Assembly (NCBI GenBank): GCA_964541075.1
Contig: CAZIPZ010000238.1
Coordinates: 1-5,410 of the forward strand
Length of the DNA stretch: 5,410 bases
Source of the DNA: CAZIPZ01 sp964541075
GTDB taxonomy: Bacteria; Acidobacteriota; Terriglobia; 20CM-2-55-15
Direction of reading: 5' to 3'
Each line of letters begins with the position of its first letter. Position 1 is the first letter of the stretch. Below, piece by piece: positions 1 through 5,410 of this stretch. Under the pieces are notes generated by a model. That model was not told the DNA's origin. It did not search any database and saw only the letters and a program-made list of their open reading frames with translations. Both the position numbers and the translations under genes were made by a program.

Positions 1-449
1 GACTGGTCGACAGCGCGCTCCACCTCCAACTTGGCTTCCGAAAGGATCTTGTCTTTTTCGACCCGAGACTCCTTTTCAGCTGATATACGCAACGTTTCAA
101 TGTCAGCCGATAGGCGATTCATGCGTTCCTCAATCTCATCGAGACGCTGTTTTGCTTTGAATTGCGCTTCATTCGCCTGCTGCAGCCCTTGATGTATCTG
201 ACTTCGCCTCGACTCGAAAAATTCGAGAGCTGGCTTCCTTAGAAGGTAGCCAAGACCGCCGAAAAGGATAATAAAATTCGCCCAGCGAAAAGCGACGGCC
301 AAGGCGCTTGCTTCATGCTCCCCTTCGGCATGCTCGGCCTGTTCCGCATGTTCGGTAGCCGATTCCTGGAGATTCAGCGCATCGGCGTCAGTCGCATGGA
401 ATGCGTGGATAAGCGCCGCAGCTAAGATGACGCGACAGAATTTTTTCAT
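1..449 (-). CDS. atpF: F0F1 ATP synthase subunit b with signal peptide and His/Glu-rich N-terminal extension (3' end cut by window edge)
   Basis: The visible protein is 149 complete residues plus a partial TC codon (Ser whatever the third base); the C-terminus lies beyond base 1. It should form part of the peripheral stalk linking membrane F0 to F1. Residues 1-24 look like a signal peptide (MKK, hydrophobic core, Ala-Asp-Ala cleavage motif at 22-24). Residues about 29-47 are a low-complexity Glu/His/Ala linker. A membrane helix follows (about 50-70, ending Gly-Tyr-Leu-Leu-Arg-Lys-Pro), then F-F-E-S-R-R-S-Q-I and a long charged coiled coil (about 85-149) typical of b subunits. Its ATG (447-449) overlaps the TGA of the preceding b-type gene as ATGA, so translation is probably coupled. 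No strong Shine-Dalgarno is visible. The helix-plus-coiled-coil layout makes the family secure; which of the two genes is b and which b' is inferred from order. Confidence 0.9.
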   Translation of the reverse strand, partial: MKKFCRVILAAALIHAFHATDADALNLQESATEHAEQAEHAEGEHEASALAVAFRWANFIILFGGLGYLLRKPALEFFESRRSQIHQGLQQANEAQFKAKQRLDEIEERMNRLSADIETLRISAEKESRVEKDKILSEAKLEVERAVDQ

Positions 450-871
450 TCGGGATCTCGCAAAATGACAGTGGCGAGTCGCCTTGCAAGGGTATCGATT
501 TCACCATGGAGGTTCTGCCGCGCGGCCTCGGCCTGCTGCGAGAGACGCTCTTTTCCTTCTTGGACGACGCGTTCCGCATCATGCCTGGCTTTCATCACAA
601 GGTCGGCTTTTTCCGCCAAGGCCTGCTCCCGCACCGATTCTTGCCTCTGGTAGGTTTCTGACCGAGCGAGCTTCAAGGCTTGTTCGTATTCGCCTGTTTT
701 CAAATTGACCAGTTCTATTCTTTTTTGGGCCTCTTCCAATTGTCCTTGTATTCGCGAACGGCGGTCCGCAAGGATGTGCAGGATTGGCTTGAAAAAAACC
801 CGATTCATGAAGACAAAGAGGATGATCAAGTAAAGGATCGTCACCAGAACAGAAAGATCCAATGTGATCAT
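446..871 (-). CDS. atpF': F0F1 ATP synthase short b-type subunit (b or b')
   Basis: This 141-residue protein has one N-terminal membrane helix (about residues 4-24), the b-subunit signature F-F-K-P-I-L at 26-31, R-R-S-R-I at 37-41, and an uninterrupted charged coiled coil to about residue 130. It has no signal peptide. It should pair with the following b-type protein as a heterodimeric peripheral stalk, as b' and b do in cyanobacteria and alphaproteobacteria (family knowledge). I chose ATG 869-871 over the in-frame TTG at 884-886 because GGGGC lies a few bases upstream and because the residues after this ATG lead straight into the membrane helix. Its TGA overlaps the next start by 4 bases. 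The a and c subunit genes are not immediately upstream, since selD is there, so F0 is split in this genome or those genes lie elsewhere. Confidence 0.88.
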   Translation of the reverse strand: MITLDLSVLVTILYLIILFVFMNRVFFKPILHILADRRSRIQGQLEEAQKRIELVNLKTGEYEQALKLARSETYQRQESVREQALAEKADLVMKARHDAERVVQEGKERLSQQAEAARQNLHGEIDTLARRLATVILRDPE

Positions 872-877
872 TTTTTG

Positions 878-893
878 CCCCGACAAGGCGGGG
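878..893 (-). promoter_or_regulatory. Possible hairpin covering the ribosome binding site of the first b-type gene
   Basis: In the leftward transcript CCCCG (893-889) can pair with CGGGG (882-878) across a 6-base loop. The 3' arm includes the GGGG that would serve as Shine-Dalgarno for the ATG at 871, so it could dampen initiation of the b-type gene. The run after it is A, not U, so it is not a terminator for this strand. The remaining gap up to the selD stop shows no clear promoter. Confidence 0.35.
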
Positions 894-947
894 GCCCCTC
901 AGTGTAGATCGCACCCAACTGGCGAAAATTGAGAAAGTAGCATCGGG

Positions 948-1973
948 CTAATACACTGTCAACCGGTCGGTTGATGACTCAAGCGCTCTTCCGATCTCCA
1001 CTGCGTCTATTCCATGATCCAGCAACTTCTGCAGTAGGGTCGCGCTGTCCTTCTCTGCACAGAAGATAAGAAGACCTCCAGAGGTCTGGGGATCGAACAG
1101 AATGTTGACAACTTCCGCGGAAACCTCGTCTTTTACCCGCACCATCGGACTGAAGTAGTCGCGATTGCTGACCAAGCCGCCCGCGCAGAAATCCTCACGG
1201 CTGCATTCCAGCGCGCCGGGAAGCAGCGGGAGTCTGCGATGGTCGATTTCAATCGACACACTGGAAGCCTTGGCAACCGCCAAGGCATGCCCGATCAGTC
1301 CAAAACCCGTGACATCGGTCATGGCATCAACCTTACACTCGACAGCAATTTCGGATGCAACGCGATTTAGTCGGGCCATCGATTCGAGAGCAGCATCTAC
1401 GTATTCTGGCCGAGCTTTATCTTTTTTCAGCGCAGTGGTAATGAGTCCGGTCCCTAACGGCTTGGTCAAAATAATCCGATTGCCGGCTCGAGCCGTCGTA
1501 TTTCGCTTGAGGTCCCCAGGATTCACTTCACCAGTAATAGAGTAACCAAATTTGATTTCGTCATCGCGAATGGAATGACCTCCGAGAAGCGCGACTCCGG
1601 CTTCATTCAGCTTCTCAAGCCCCCCTCGCATGATCTCACCCAATATTGCAATGTCCAAAGTTGTTGGAAAACCGGCCACAGCCAGTGCGGTTTTCGGCTT
1701 CCCCCCCATGGCATAAATATCGCTAAGTGCATTAGCTGCAGCGATTTGACCGTAATGCCGGGGATCATCCACGATTGGAGCAAAGAAGTCGACGGTTTGA
1801 ACAAGCGCCAACCCAGGTTGGACCAGATACACTCCGGCGTCGTCGGACGTTTCATATCCAACCAGCACCTCAGGACGAGGCAGCGATGGAATTGCTTTTA
1901 ATGCGAGATCCAGGAACCCCGGACCGAGCTTGCCCGCTCAGCCGGCAGATCTGGCAAACTTGGTCAGTCTCAT
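948..1973 (-). CDS. selD: Selenophosphate synthetase (selenide, water dikinase), a selenoprotein with in-frame UGA as Sec12
   Basis: SelD makes selenophosphate from selenide and ATP, the selenium donor for Sec-tRNA and for 2-selenouridine in tRNA. Read from ATG 1971-1973 through TGA 1938-1940 to TAG 948-950, the product is 341 residues, close to the roughly 347 of E. coli SelD. The N-terminus MRLTKFARSAGU-AGKLGP matches the family's flexible catalytic loop, with Sec12 at the catalytic Cys17 position of E. coli and Lys15 at its Lys20. Downstream are V-G-Y-E-T-S-D-D-A (38-46), V-D-F-F-A-P-I-V-D-D (61-70), A-M-G-G-K-P, G-G-H-S-I, M-T-D-V-T-G-F-G-L-I-G-H and D-P-Q-T-S-G-G-L-L. A TGA seven codons upstream of the ATG in the same frame bounds the start, and AAAGGGG lies just before it. 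A caller that stops at every TGA would report a 306-residue protein from GTG 1868, lacking the active-site loop. The gene sits 97 bases after parB and 76 before the b-type gene. Confidence 0.93.
1903..1937 (-). promoter_or_regulatory. Candidate bacterial SECIS hairpin downstream of the selD UGA
   Basis: In the mRNA, GCGGG starting right after UGA (1937-1933) can pair with CUCGC (1907-1903). Above an internal loop, GUCC (1924-1921) pairs with GGAU (1911-1908), and GG (1920-1919) with CC (1914-1913). A single U (1912) is bulged and the tetraloop is GGUU (1918-1915). The apical loop is 20-23 bases after the UGA; the E. coli fdhF SECIS has its GGUC loop at about the same distance, and SelB reads a G-U in the loop and a bulged U there. 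Here the bulge is on the 3' arm rather than the 5' arm. The pairing was worked out by hand; SelB recognition is inferred. Confidence 0.7.
1938..1940 (-). other. selD: In-frame UGA selenocysteine codon (Sec12 of SelD)
   Basis: This TGA lies in phase with 11 upstream codons and 329 downstream codons of selD, all with recognisable SelD character. It falls exactly at the catalytic Cys/Sec position. TGA is an ordinary stop elsewhere in the window (ends of rsmG, parA and the first b-type gene), which argues against a reassigned genetic code and for context-dependent recoding. Confidence 0.92.
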
Positions 1974-1982
1974 AGCCCCTTT
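1974..1982 (-). promoter_or_regulatory. Ribosome binding site of selD
   Basis: The purine run AGAAAGGGG ends two bases before the ATG at 1973. Spacing is tight, but no other ATG, GTG or TTG lies between the upstream in-frame TGA and this ATG, so the start is well bounded. Confidence 0.5.
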
Positions 1983-2017
1983 CTGACGCGTTCACGCCGA
2001 TACGATGCTGTGCAGAG

Positions 2018-2032
2018 ATTCAGATGCTGAAT
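2018..2032. repeat. Short perfect inverted repeat in the parB-selD gap
   Basis: Arms of 6 bases (ATTCAG and CTGAAT) flank a 3-base centre. There is no following U tract, so it is not a convincing intrinsic terminator. It could be a weak hairpin in the leader of selD or simply chance. The rest of the 97-base gap shows no gene and no clear promoter. Confidence 0.3.
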
Positions 2033-2070
2033 TGGCCATCGAACTGGCAGCGCCCCCAATAGAGGAGCAC

Positions 2071-2925
2071 TTACAAGCTTACGTGCAAAAGAGCGTCGTA
2101 AAGGCGGTTCATTTGATCCGAAGAATAAAAATGAATTTCGATGCGACCTTTGCCTTTTGTTCCATGAATCGAGACCTTGGTGCCAAGCGCCTGCTCGAGA
2201 GCATGAAGCGCCGCCTGGACGTTGGGATCTGGGCCTTCATCCCCCCTCGGACCTTTTTGCTTGGTCCGTTGCGCGTAGCTGGAAACAAGCTCTTCAGATT
2301 GGCGCACGGAATAACGACCTTGAATGATTTTCCCCGCAGAATCGAGTATGGCGCCAGGATCAACAAGGGACAAGAGCGCCTTGGCATGACCGGTGGTCAG
2401 CCTGTTTTCACGCAGCCATTGCTGCACTTGCTCCGGGAGCTTAAGTAATCGCAGGGTATTGGCGATAGTGGCGCGATTCTTACCAACTCGGCTCGCGATT
2501 TCGTCCTGGGTCAAATCGAACTCAGCGATAAGGCGTGCATAAGCATGCGCCTCGTCGATAGGATTGAGGTCTTCGCGCTGGAGGTTTTCGATGAGGCCAA
2601 TCTCAAGGGCCCAGCGTTCATCTCCCTGCCGCACGATGGCCGGCAGCCGGGACATGCCGGCGATACGGGCCGCCCGCCAGCGCCGCTCACCAGCGACCAA
2701 CTGAAAAAGTCCTTCATCCAGGCTTCGCACAACTACCGGCTGGACTACGCCATGCACCCGCATGGAGTTTGCAAGTTCATTTAAGGACTCTTCATCGAAA
2801 TCTTTTCGGGGTTGATCCGCACTCGGCAGGATCCGATCCACTTCAATTTCTTTAAGCTCGGTTTCAATTTCAGGCGTTCCCAACAGGGCGCTCAGCCCCC
2901 TTCCCAATGCTCTTCTCTGGGCCAT
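2071..2925 (-). CDS. parB: Chromosome partitioning protein ParB (Spo0J family, CTP-dependent clamp)
   Basis: The 284-residue protein binds parS, loads onto DNA as a CTP-gated clamp and spreads, working with ParA to segregate replicated origins (family knowledge). The N-terminal R-A-L-G-R-G-L-S-A-L-L (5-15) is the conserved ParA-stimulating peptide. The CTP-binding box G-E-R-R-W-R-A is at 79-85 and E-N-L-Q-R-E-D-L-N-P-I-D-E-A at 113-126. A helix-turn-helix lies at about 138-160 (L-T-Q-D-E-I-A through T-I-A-N-T-L-R-L-L-K), and a C-terminal dimerisation domain at about 235-284. I chose ATG 2923-2925, not the in-frame start farther upstream at 3066, because the family begins at this LGRGL peptide and AAGGAGAT lies 7 bases before it. 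The start is inside parA (56-base overlap), so the two are probably translationally coupled. The stop is TAA. Confidence 0.97.
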   Translation of the reverse strand: MAQRRALGRGLSALLGTPEIETELKEIEVDRILPSADQPRKDFDEESLNELANSMRVHGVVQPVVVRSLDEGLFQLVAGERRWRAARIAGMSRLPAIVRQGDERWALEIGLIENLQREDLNPIDEAHAYARLIAEFDLTQDEIASRVGKNRATIANTLRLLKLPEQVQQWLRENRLTTGHAKALLSLVDPGAILDSAGKIIQGRYSVRQSEELVSSYAQRTKQKGPRGDEGPDPNVQAALHALEQALGTKVSIHGTKGKGRIEIHFYSSDQMNRLYDALLHVSL

Positions 2926-3676
2926 AGATGATCTCCTTCGCGAGACGGATGTAGCTCTCGGCGCCTTTGGACTTGATGTCGTAAAGCAGAATCGGCTGTC
3001 CGTAGCTGGGCGCTTCTCCAAGCCGGATATTTCGGGGAATGACAGTGTTAAAAAGTCGTTTGCCAAAGTGTCCCTTGAGATCCTCCATCACCTGTCGTGA
3101 AAGGTTTGTTCGCTCATCGAACATGGTGATGAGAACCCCTTCGATTTCAAGATGCGGATTCCGTTGCCGACGAATCTGCTTAATGGTCTCGATCAACTCA
3201 GAGACGCCTTCGAGAGCGAAGTATTCGCACTGAATGGGAATCAGTAGCGAGTCCGCGGCGATGAGGGCGTTAACGGTCAAGATGTCCAGTGAAGGCGGGC
3301 AGTCCACGAGAATAAAGTCATAGTCTGGAATCACCGGTCCTAGCGCCATCCGCAGCCGCTGGTCACGATCACCCTCGGCGGAAAGCTCCATCGTGGCCCC
3401 CACGAGCTGCCGACTGGCAGGCGCAACAAACAGCGCTTCAAGAGCAGTCGGTTGAACTACGGACGCCAGTGGAAGCCCGTGAACCAGAACGTCGTAGGTG
3501 GAGACGGGACAAGCGCCTTTGCGGATGCCTAGTCCCGAGCCGGCATTCGCTTGAGGATCGAGATCGACGATCAGAGTTTTCATCTCGGCCGCCGCCAGGG
3601 ACGCCCCGAGATTAATTGCGGTTGTCGTCTTCCCGACTCCGCCCTTTTGGTTAGTTATGGCGATGATCTTGCCCAT
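2870..3676 (-). CDS. parA: Chromosome partitioning ATPase ParA (Soj family)
   Basis: The 268-residue deviant-Walker ATPase dimerises on nucleoid DNA with ATP and is released by ParB, moving the origin. The deviant Walker A motif K-G-G-V-G-K-T-T is at 11-18, with the signature Lys11 and catalytic Lys16. Walker A' V-D-L-D-P-Q-A-N is at 37-44 and Walker B I-L-V-D-C-P-P-S at 122-129. The C-terminal I-P-R-N-I-R-L-G-E-A-P-S-Y-G is typical of chromosomal Soj proteins. I chose ATG 3674-3676 because the family begins M-x-K-I-I-A-I-T-N-Q-K-G-G. A weak AGGCGG precedes it. An upstream in-frame TTG at 3748 would translate the parS repeats and is not credible. Its last 17 or so residues overlap parB. There is no long N-terminal DNA-binding domain, so this is the chromosomal type rather than the large plasmid P1/F type. 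Confidence 0.97.
   Translation of the reverse strand: MGKIIAITNQKGGVGKTTTAINLGASLAAAEMKTLIVDLDPQANAGSGLGIRKGACPVSTYDVLVHGLPLASVVQPTALEALFVAPASRQLVGATMELSAEGDRDQRLRMALGPVIPDYDFILVDCPPSLDILTVNALIAADSLLIPIQCEYFALEGVSELIETIKQIRRQRNPHLEIEGVLITMFDERTNLSRQVMEDLKGHFGKRLFNTVIPRNIRLGEAPSYGQPILLYDIKSKGAESYIRLAKEIIYGPEKSIGKGAERPVGNA
2931..2938 (-). promoter_or_regulatory. Strong ribosome binding site of parB inside parA
   Basis: AAGGAGAT lies just upstream of the parB ATG (2925) and within the parA reading frame. It is the best Shine-Dalgarno in the window and fixes the parB start. It lets parB be initiated independently of parA termination 56 bases further on. Confidence 0.8.
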
Positions 3677-3707
3677 ACTTGGTCCGCCTAATCGGAACTT
3701 CTTGAAG

Positions 3708-3723
3708 CGTTCCACGCGGAACA
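3708..3723. promoter_or_regulatory. parS-like site 2 (one mismatch)
   Basis: GTTCCACGCGGAAC (3709-3722) differs from the perfect site by one base, which breaks the central CACGTG. Centre-to-centre spacing from site 1 is 24 bases, in the same orientation, and both are flanked by C on the left and A on the right. It may be a weaker ParB site or a decaying duplicate. Confidence 0.65.
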
Positions 3724-3731
3724 TTTGGAAC

Positions 3732-3747
3732 CGTTCCACGTGGAACA
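3732..3747. promoter_or_regulatory. parS centromere site 1 (perfect palindrome)
   Basis: GTTCCACGTGGAAC (3733-3746) is a perfect 14-base palindrome and matches the well-conserved bacterial parS core (GTTYCACGTGRAAC). It lies in the rsmG-parA gap directly before parA, where ParB can both nucleate and possibly autoregulate the operon. Confidence 0.93.
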
Positions 3748-3766
3748 ATTCTTCGCCGTTCGACGG

Positions 3767-4363
3767 TCAAGACTGGTCCAGCCGAAAAACGAACGCTTTG
3801 GCGCCGGCTTGAGGCACTTCAAACTTTTGTGCTGCAATTCCGGGGTTCGCGGCGCCAGAGGTAATCCACACGACATTTGTCGTAGGGGCGGCGCTTATTT
3901 TAATTGCATTTAGAAGTTCCGGGGTGAGCGTCAGACCTTGAAGCGTGATCCAGTCGACTTGCGGCAATTCAGCAGCAATTTCCTCGAATCGACCTCGGTG
4001 GACGCGCGCTTCCGGCAATTCCAATACACTTGCGACGTGCCGAAGAAACGCCGCGCGCTTGGAGCGCGGTTCGATCATATGAACAGCCGAAAAACCAGCA
4101 ACAATGTGGAGTGGAATCGCCGGTGAGCCGTTGCCGGATCCGATATCCGCAAGCCGACCGCGCAATCCGATTTCCCGCGCCAACCAAACCGGCTCCACCA
4201 CCAGGCGTCGAACCATTTCCGCGCCGCGAAGTGCGGTAAGGTTGATTTTCTTGTTCCACCGCTCAAGCTCTCCACAATAGCGGCTAAGCAGTACTGCCTT
4301 GCTCGGGGAAACTTCAAGGGAAAATCCGCGCAGTTCGGCGTTGAGGGTGTCGAGGTAGGACAC
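3767..4363 (-). CDS. rsmG: 16S rRNA (guanine-N7) methyltransferase RsmG (GidB)
   Basis: RsmG uses S-adenosylmethionine to methylate N7 of G527 (E. coli numbering) in 16S rRNA, near the decoding centre. The 198-residue protein (E. coli 207) has the family hallmark W-N-K-K-I-N-L-T-A at 36-44 and the SAM-binding loop G-S-G-N-G-S-P-A-I-P-L at 75-85. It also has acidic Glu98 after strand 2 in M-I-E-P-R-S-K-R-A-A-F-L. Two departures from the usual pattern are visible: the loop reads GSP-A-I-P instead of GFP-G-I-P, and the later S-R-A segment seems to read L-Q-G (141-143), losing the common Arg. The start is GTG (4361-4363); its first G is the last base of the mnmG TAG stop, giving a 1-base overlap and likely coupled translation. 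It stops with TGA 90 bases before parA. Confidence 0.93.
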   Translation of the reverse strand: MSYLDTLNAELRGFSLEVSPSKAVLLSRYCGELERWNKKINLTALRGAEMVRRLVVEPVWLAREIGLRGRLADIGSGNGSPAIPLHIVAGFSAVHMIEPRSKRAAFLRHVASVLELPEARVHRGRFEEIAAELPQVDWITLQGLTLTPELLNAIKISAAPTTNVVWITSGAANPGIAAQKFEVPQAGAKAFVFRLDQS

Positions 4364-5410
4364 TACATGCTCTTCGAGTTCGTCCGGGTGTTACGCATCT
4401 CCAGATGAAAGAGCAGAATAGAAAGGGAAGCAGGTGTTACGCCGGGAATCCGACTTGCCTGACCAATCGACTGCGGCCGTATCCGTGACAGTTTCTCGAC
4501 GATCTCCCGCGACAATCCCGGCATTCCCGAATAGTCCAGATCGTCAGGCAGCCGCTTCGCTTCGGACTTCCGCAGCTTCTCAACCTCGCGCGCTTGCTGC
4601 TTGAGGTAACCGTCATATTTGATGTCCGTTTCAAGAGAAATGACATCCTCCCGACGATGCCCTTCCAACGTGAAAAATCCTTCTTCAATCATCTCAATCA
4701 AATGAATTTCCGGCCGCCGCAACAATGACGATACTGTGGGTCGGTCACGAAATTGGAGCGATCGAGACACTAGAAACGGATGGGAGACATCAACCTTGGC
4801 ATTCTCGACTTGAGAACGCAAACGCTCGATCCGGGCCGCACGCGCTCGATAGCAATCCCAATGCTCCTCCGTCACCAGCCCGATCCGTCGGCCAGTCGGC
4901 GTCAAACGAAGGTCCGCATTGTCGATGCGCAAGTTCAAACGAAATTCCGCCCGCGATGTAAACATCCTGTACGGTTCGTTCGTTCCTTTTGTCACAAGAT
5001 CATCGATCATGATCCCGATATATGCTTCCGATCGATCCAGAACGAGAGGAGCTTCTTTCTTAATTTTCAGCGCTGCATTGATTCCAGCGACCAAACCCTG
5101 CGCTGCGGCCTCCTCATAACCGGTCGTGCCGTTGATCTGGCCGGCAAAGAAAAAGCCCTCGACGCGCTTGGTTTCGAGCCATGGATAAAGCTCTGTCGGC
5201 TGAACAAAATCGTATTCAATCGCATACCCCGGCCTGATCATTTGCGCCGTTTCCAGGCCCTTCATGCCAGCCAGCATTTCGCGCTGGATATCGATCGGCA
5301 AGCTCGTGGACATTCCATTCACGTAGATTTCATGCGTGTCTACGCCCTCCGGCTCCAACACGATCTGATGCCGCTCCTTGTCCCGAAACTTCACGACTTT
5401 GTCTTCAATC
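4363..5410 (-). CDS. mnmG: tRNA uridine-5-carboxymethylaminomethyl modification enzyme MnmG (GidA), C-terminal part
   Basis: With MnmE, this FAD enzyme installs carboxymethylaminomethyl on wobble U34 of tRNAs. The frame stays open to the window edge: 348 full codons plus one partial are seen, starting I-E-D-K-V, which corresponds to roughly residue 280 of the 629-residue E. coli protein. The N-terminal Rossmann FAD domain therefore lies outside. Visible landmarks are H-Q-I-V-L-E-P-E-G, R-P-G-Y-A-I-E-Y-D, the FAD-contacting F-A-G-Q-I-N-G-T-T-G-Y-E-E-A-A-A-Q-G, and P-Y-R-M-F-T-S-R-A-E-F-R-L with D-N-A-D-L-R-L. Next come L-L-R-R-P-E and the C-terminal I-G-Q-A-S-R-I-P-G-V-T-P-A-S-L, part of the helical domain that binds MnmE and tRNA. 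The GTG at 5394 is internal, not a start. TAG (4363-4365) overlaps the rsmG GTG by one base. Confidence 0.97.
   Translation of the reverse strand, partial: IEDKVVKFRDKERHQIVLEPEGVDTHEIYVNGMSTSLPIDIQREMLAGMKGLETAQMIRPGYAIEYDFVQPTELYPWLETKRVEGFFFAGQINGTTGYEEAAAQGLVAGINAALKIKKEAPLVLDRSEAYIGIMIDDLVTKGTNEPYRMFTSRAEFRLNLRIDNADLRLTPTGRRIGLVTEEHWDCYRARAARIERLRSQVENAKVDVSHPFLVSRSLQFRDRPTVSSLLRRPEIHLIEMIEEGFFTLEGHRREDVISLETDIKYDGYLKQQAREVEKLRKSEAKRLPDDLDYSGMPGLSREIVEKLSRIRPQSIGQASRIPGVTPASLSILLFHLEMRNTRTNSKSM

Noticed and set aside
871..893. Hairpin next to a T run as an intrinsic terminator
   Set aside because: On the transcribed minus strand the hairpin is followed by A residues and the ATG; on the plus strand the T run precedes the stem.
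948..1868. selD as a 306-residue protein starting at GTG 1868, or a pseudogene with a premature stop
   Set aside because: The catalytic loop is found upstream in the same frame and the only interruption is a TGA exactly at the catalytic residue with a SECIS-like hairpin; no other lesion is seen.
1938..1940. TGA as a sense codon through a reassigned genetic code
   Set aside because: TGA ends rsmG, parA and the first b-type gene in this same window.
2005..2448. Plus-strand 147-codon open frame opposite parB
   Set aside because: Shadow of parB; no recognisable domains, and parB is unambiguous on the other strand. The other plus-strand frames are rejected for the same reason.
2926..3066. 47-residue extension of ParB into parA
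   Set aside because: It lies wholly inside the conserved parA gene, has no ParB character, and a strong Shine-Dalgarno marks the downstream ATG.
3677..3748. In-frame TTG upstream of parA giving an N-terminal extension with a repeated F-x-V-E-R-F peptide
   Set aside because: The peptide repeat is just translation of the two parS palindromes; ParA proteins of this type start at the M-G-K-I-I-A-I-T-N-Q-K-G-G position.
3742..3770. TTGACC at 3765-3770 as a -35 box for parA
   Set aside because: No acceptable -10 hexamer at 16-18 bases; the expected place is occupied by the parS palindrome.

Overview
All seven genes in this window read leftward (minus strand). In transcription order they are the 3' part of mnmG (gidA), rsmG (gidB), parA (soj), parB (spo0J), selD, a short ATP synthase b-type subunit gene and a second b-type gene cut by the left edge. 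Spacing is tight: mnmG/rsmG overlap by 1 base, parA/parB by 56 and the two b genes by 4, while the three real gaps are only about 76 to 97 bases. The layout looks like one operon or a few nested ones. No stretch over 100 bases lacks a gene.

The mnmG-rsmG-parA-parB block is a classic origin-proximal chromosome module. A perfect parS palindrome and a one-mismatch copy lie in the rsmG-parA gap, so the chromosome partition centromere appears to be here. Two different b-type F0 genes, the second with a signal peptide and a His/Glu-rich extension before its membrane helix, placed directly after parAB, fit my recollection of Acidobacteriota gene order. The base composition is moderately GC-rich. This taxonomic guess is an inference, not a demonstrated result.

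The main discovery is in selD. Taken as an ordinary open frame, the gene seems to begin at 1868 and lacks its catalytic loop. Reading the same frame upstream through one TGA (1938-1940) to an ATG at 1973 restores the full SelD N-terminus, with the motif S-A-G-U-A-G-K-L-G-P. The TGA sits exactly where the catalytic Cys/Sec of selenophosphate synthetase belongs. Directly after the TGA lies a hairpin with a GGUU apical loop and a bulged U, at the distance expected of a bacterial SECIS. The gene is therefore best read as a 341-residue selenoprotein, so the host should also encode selA, selB and selC.

Functionally the window combines tRNA wobble modification (MnmG), 16S rRNA methylation (RsmG), chromosome segregation (ParA, ParB, parS), selenium activation (SelD) and the peripheral stalk of the ATP synthase. 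The leftward transcript presumably continues into atpH, atpA and the rest of F1.
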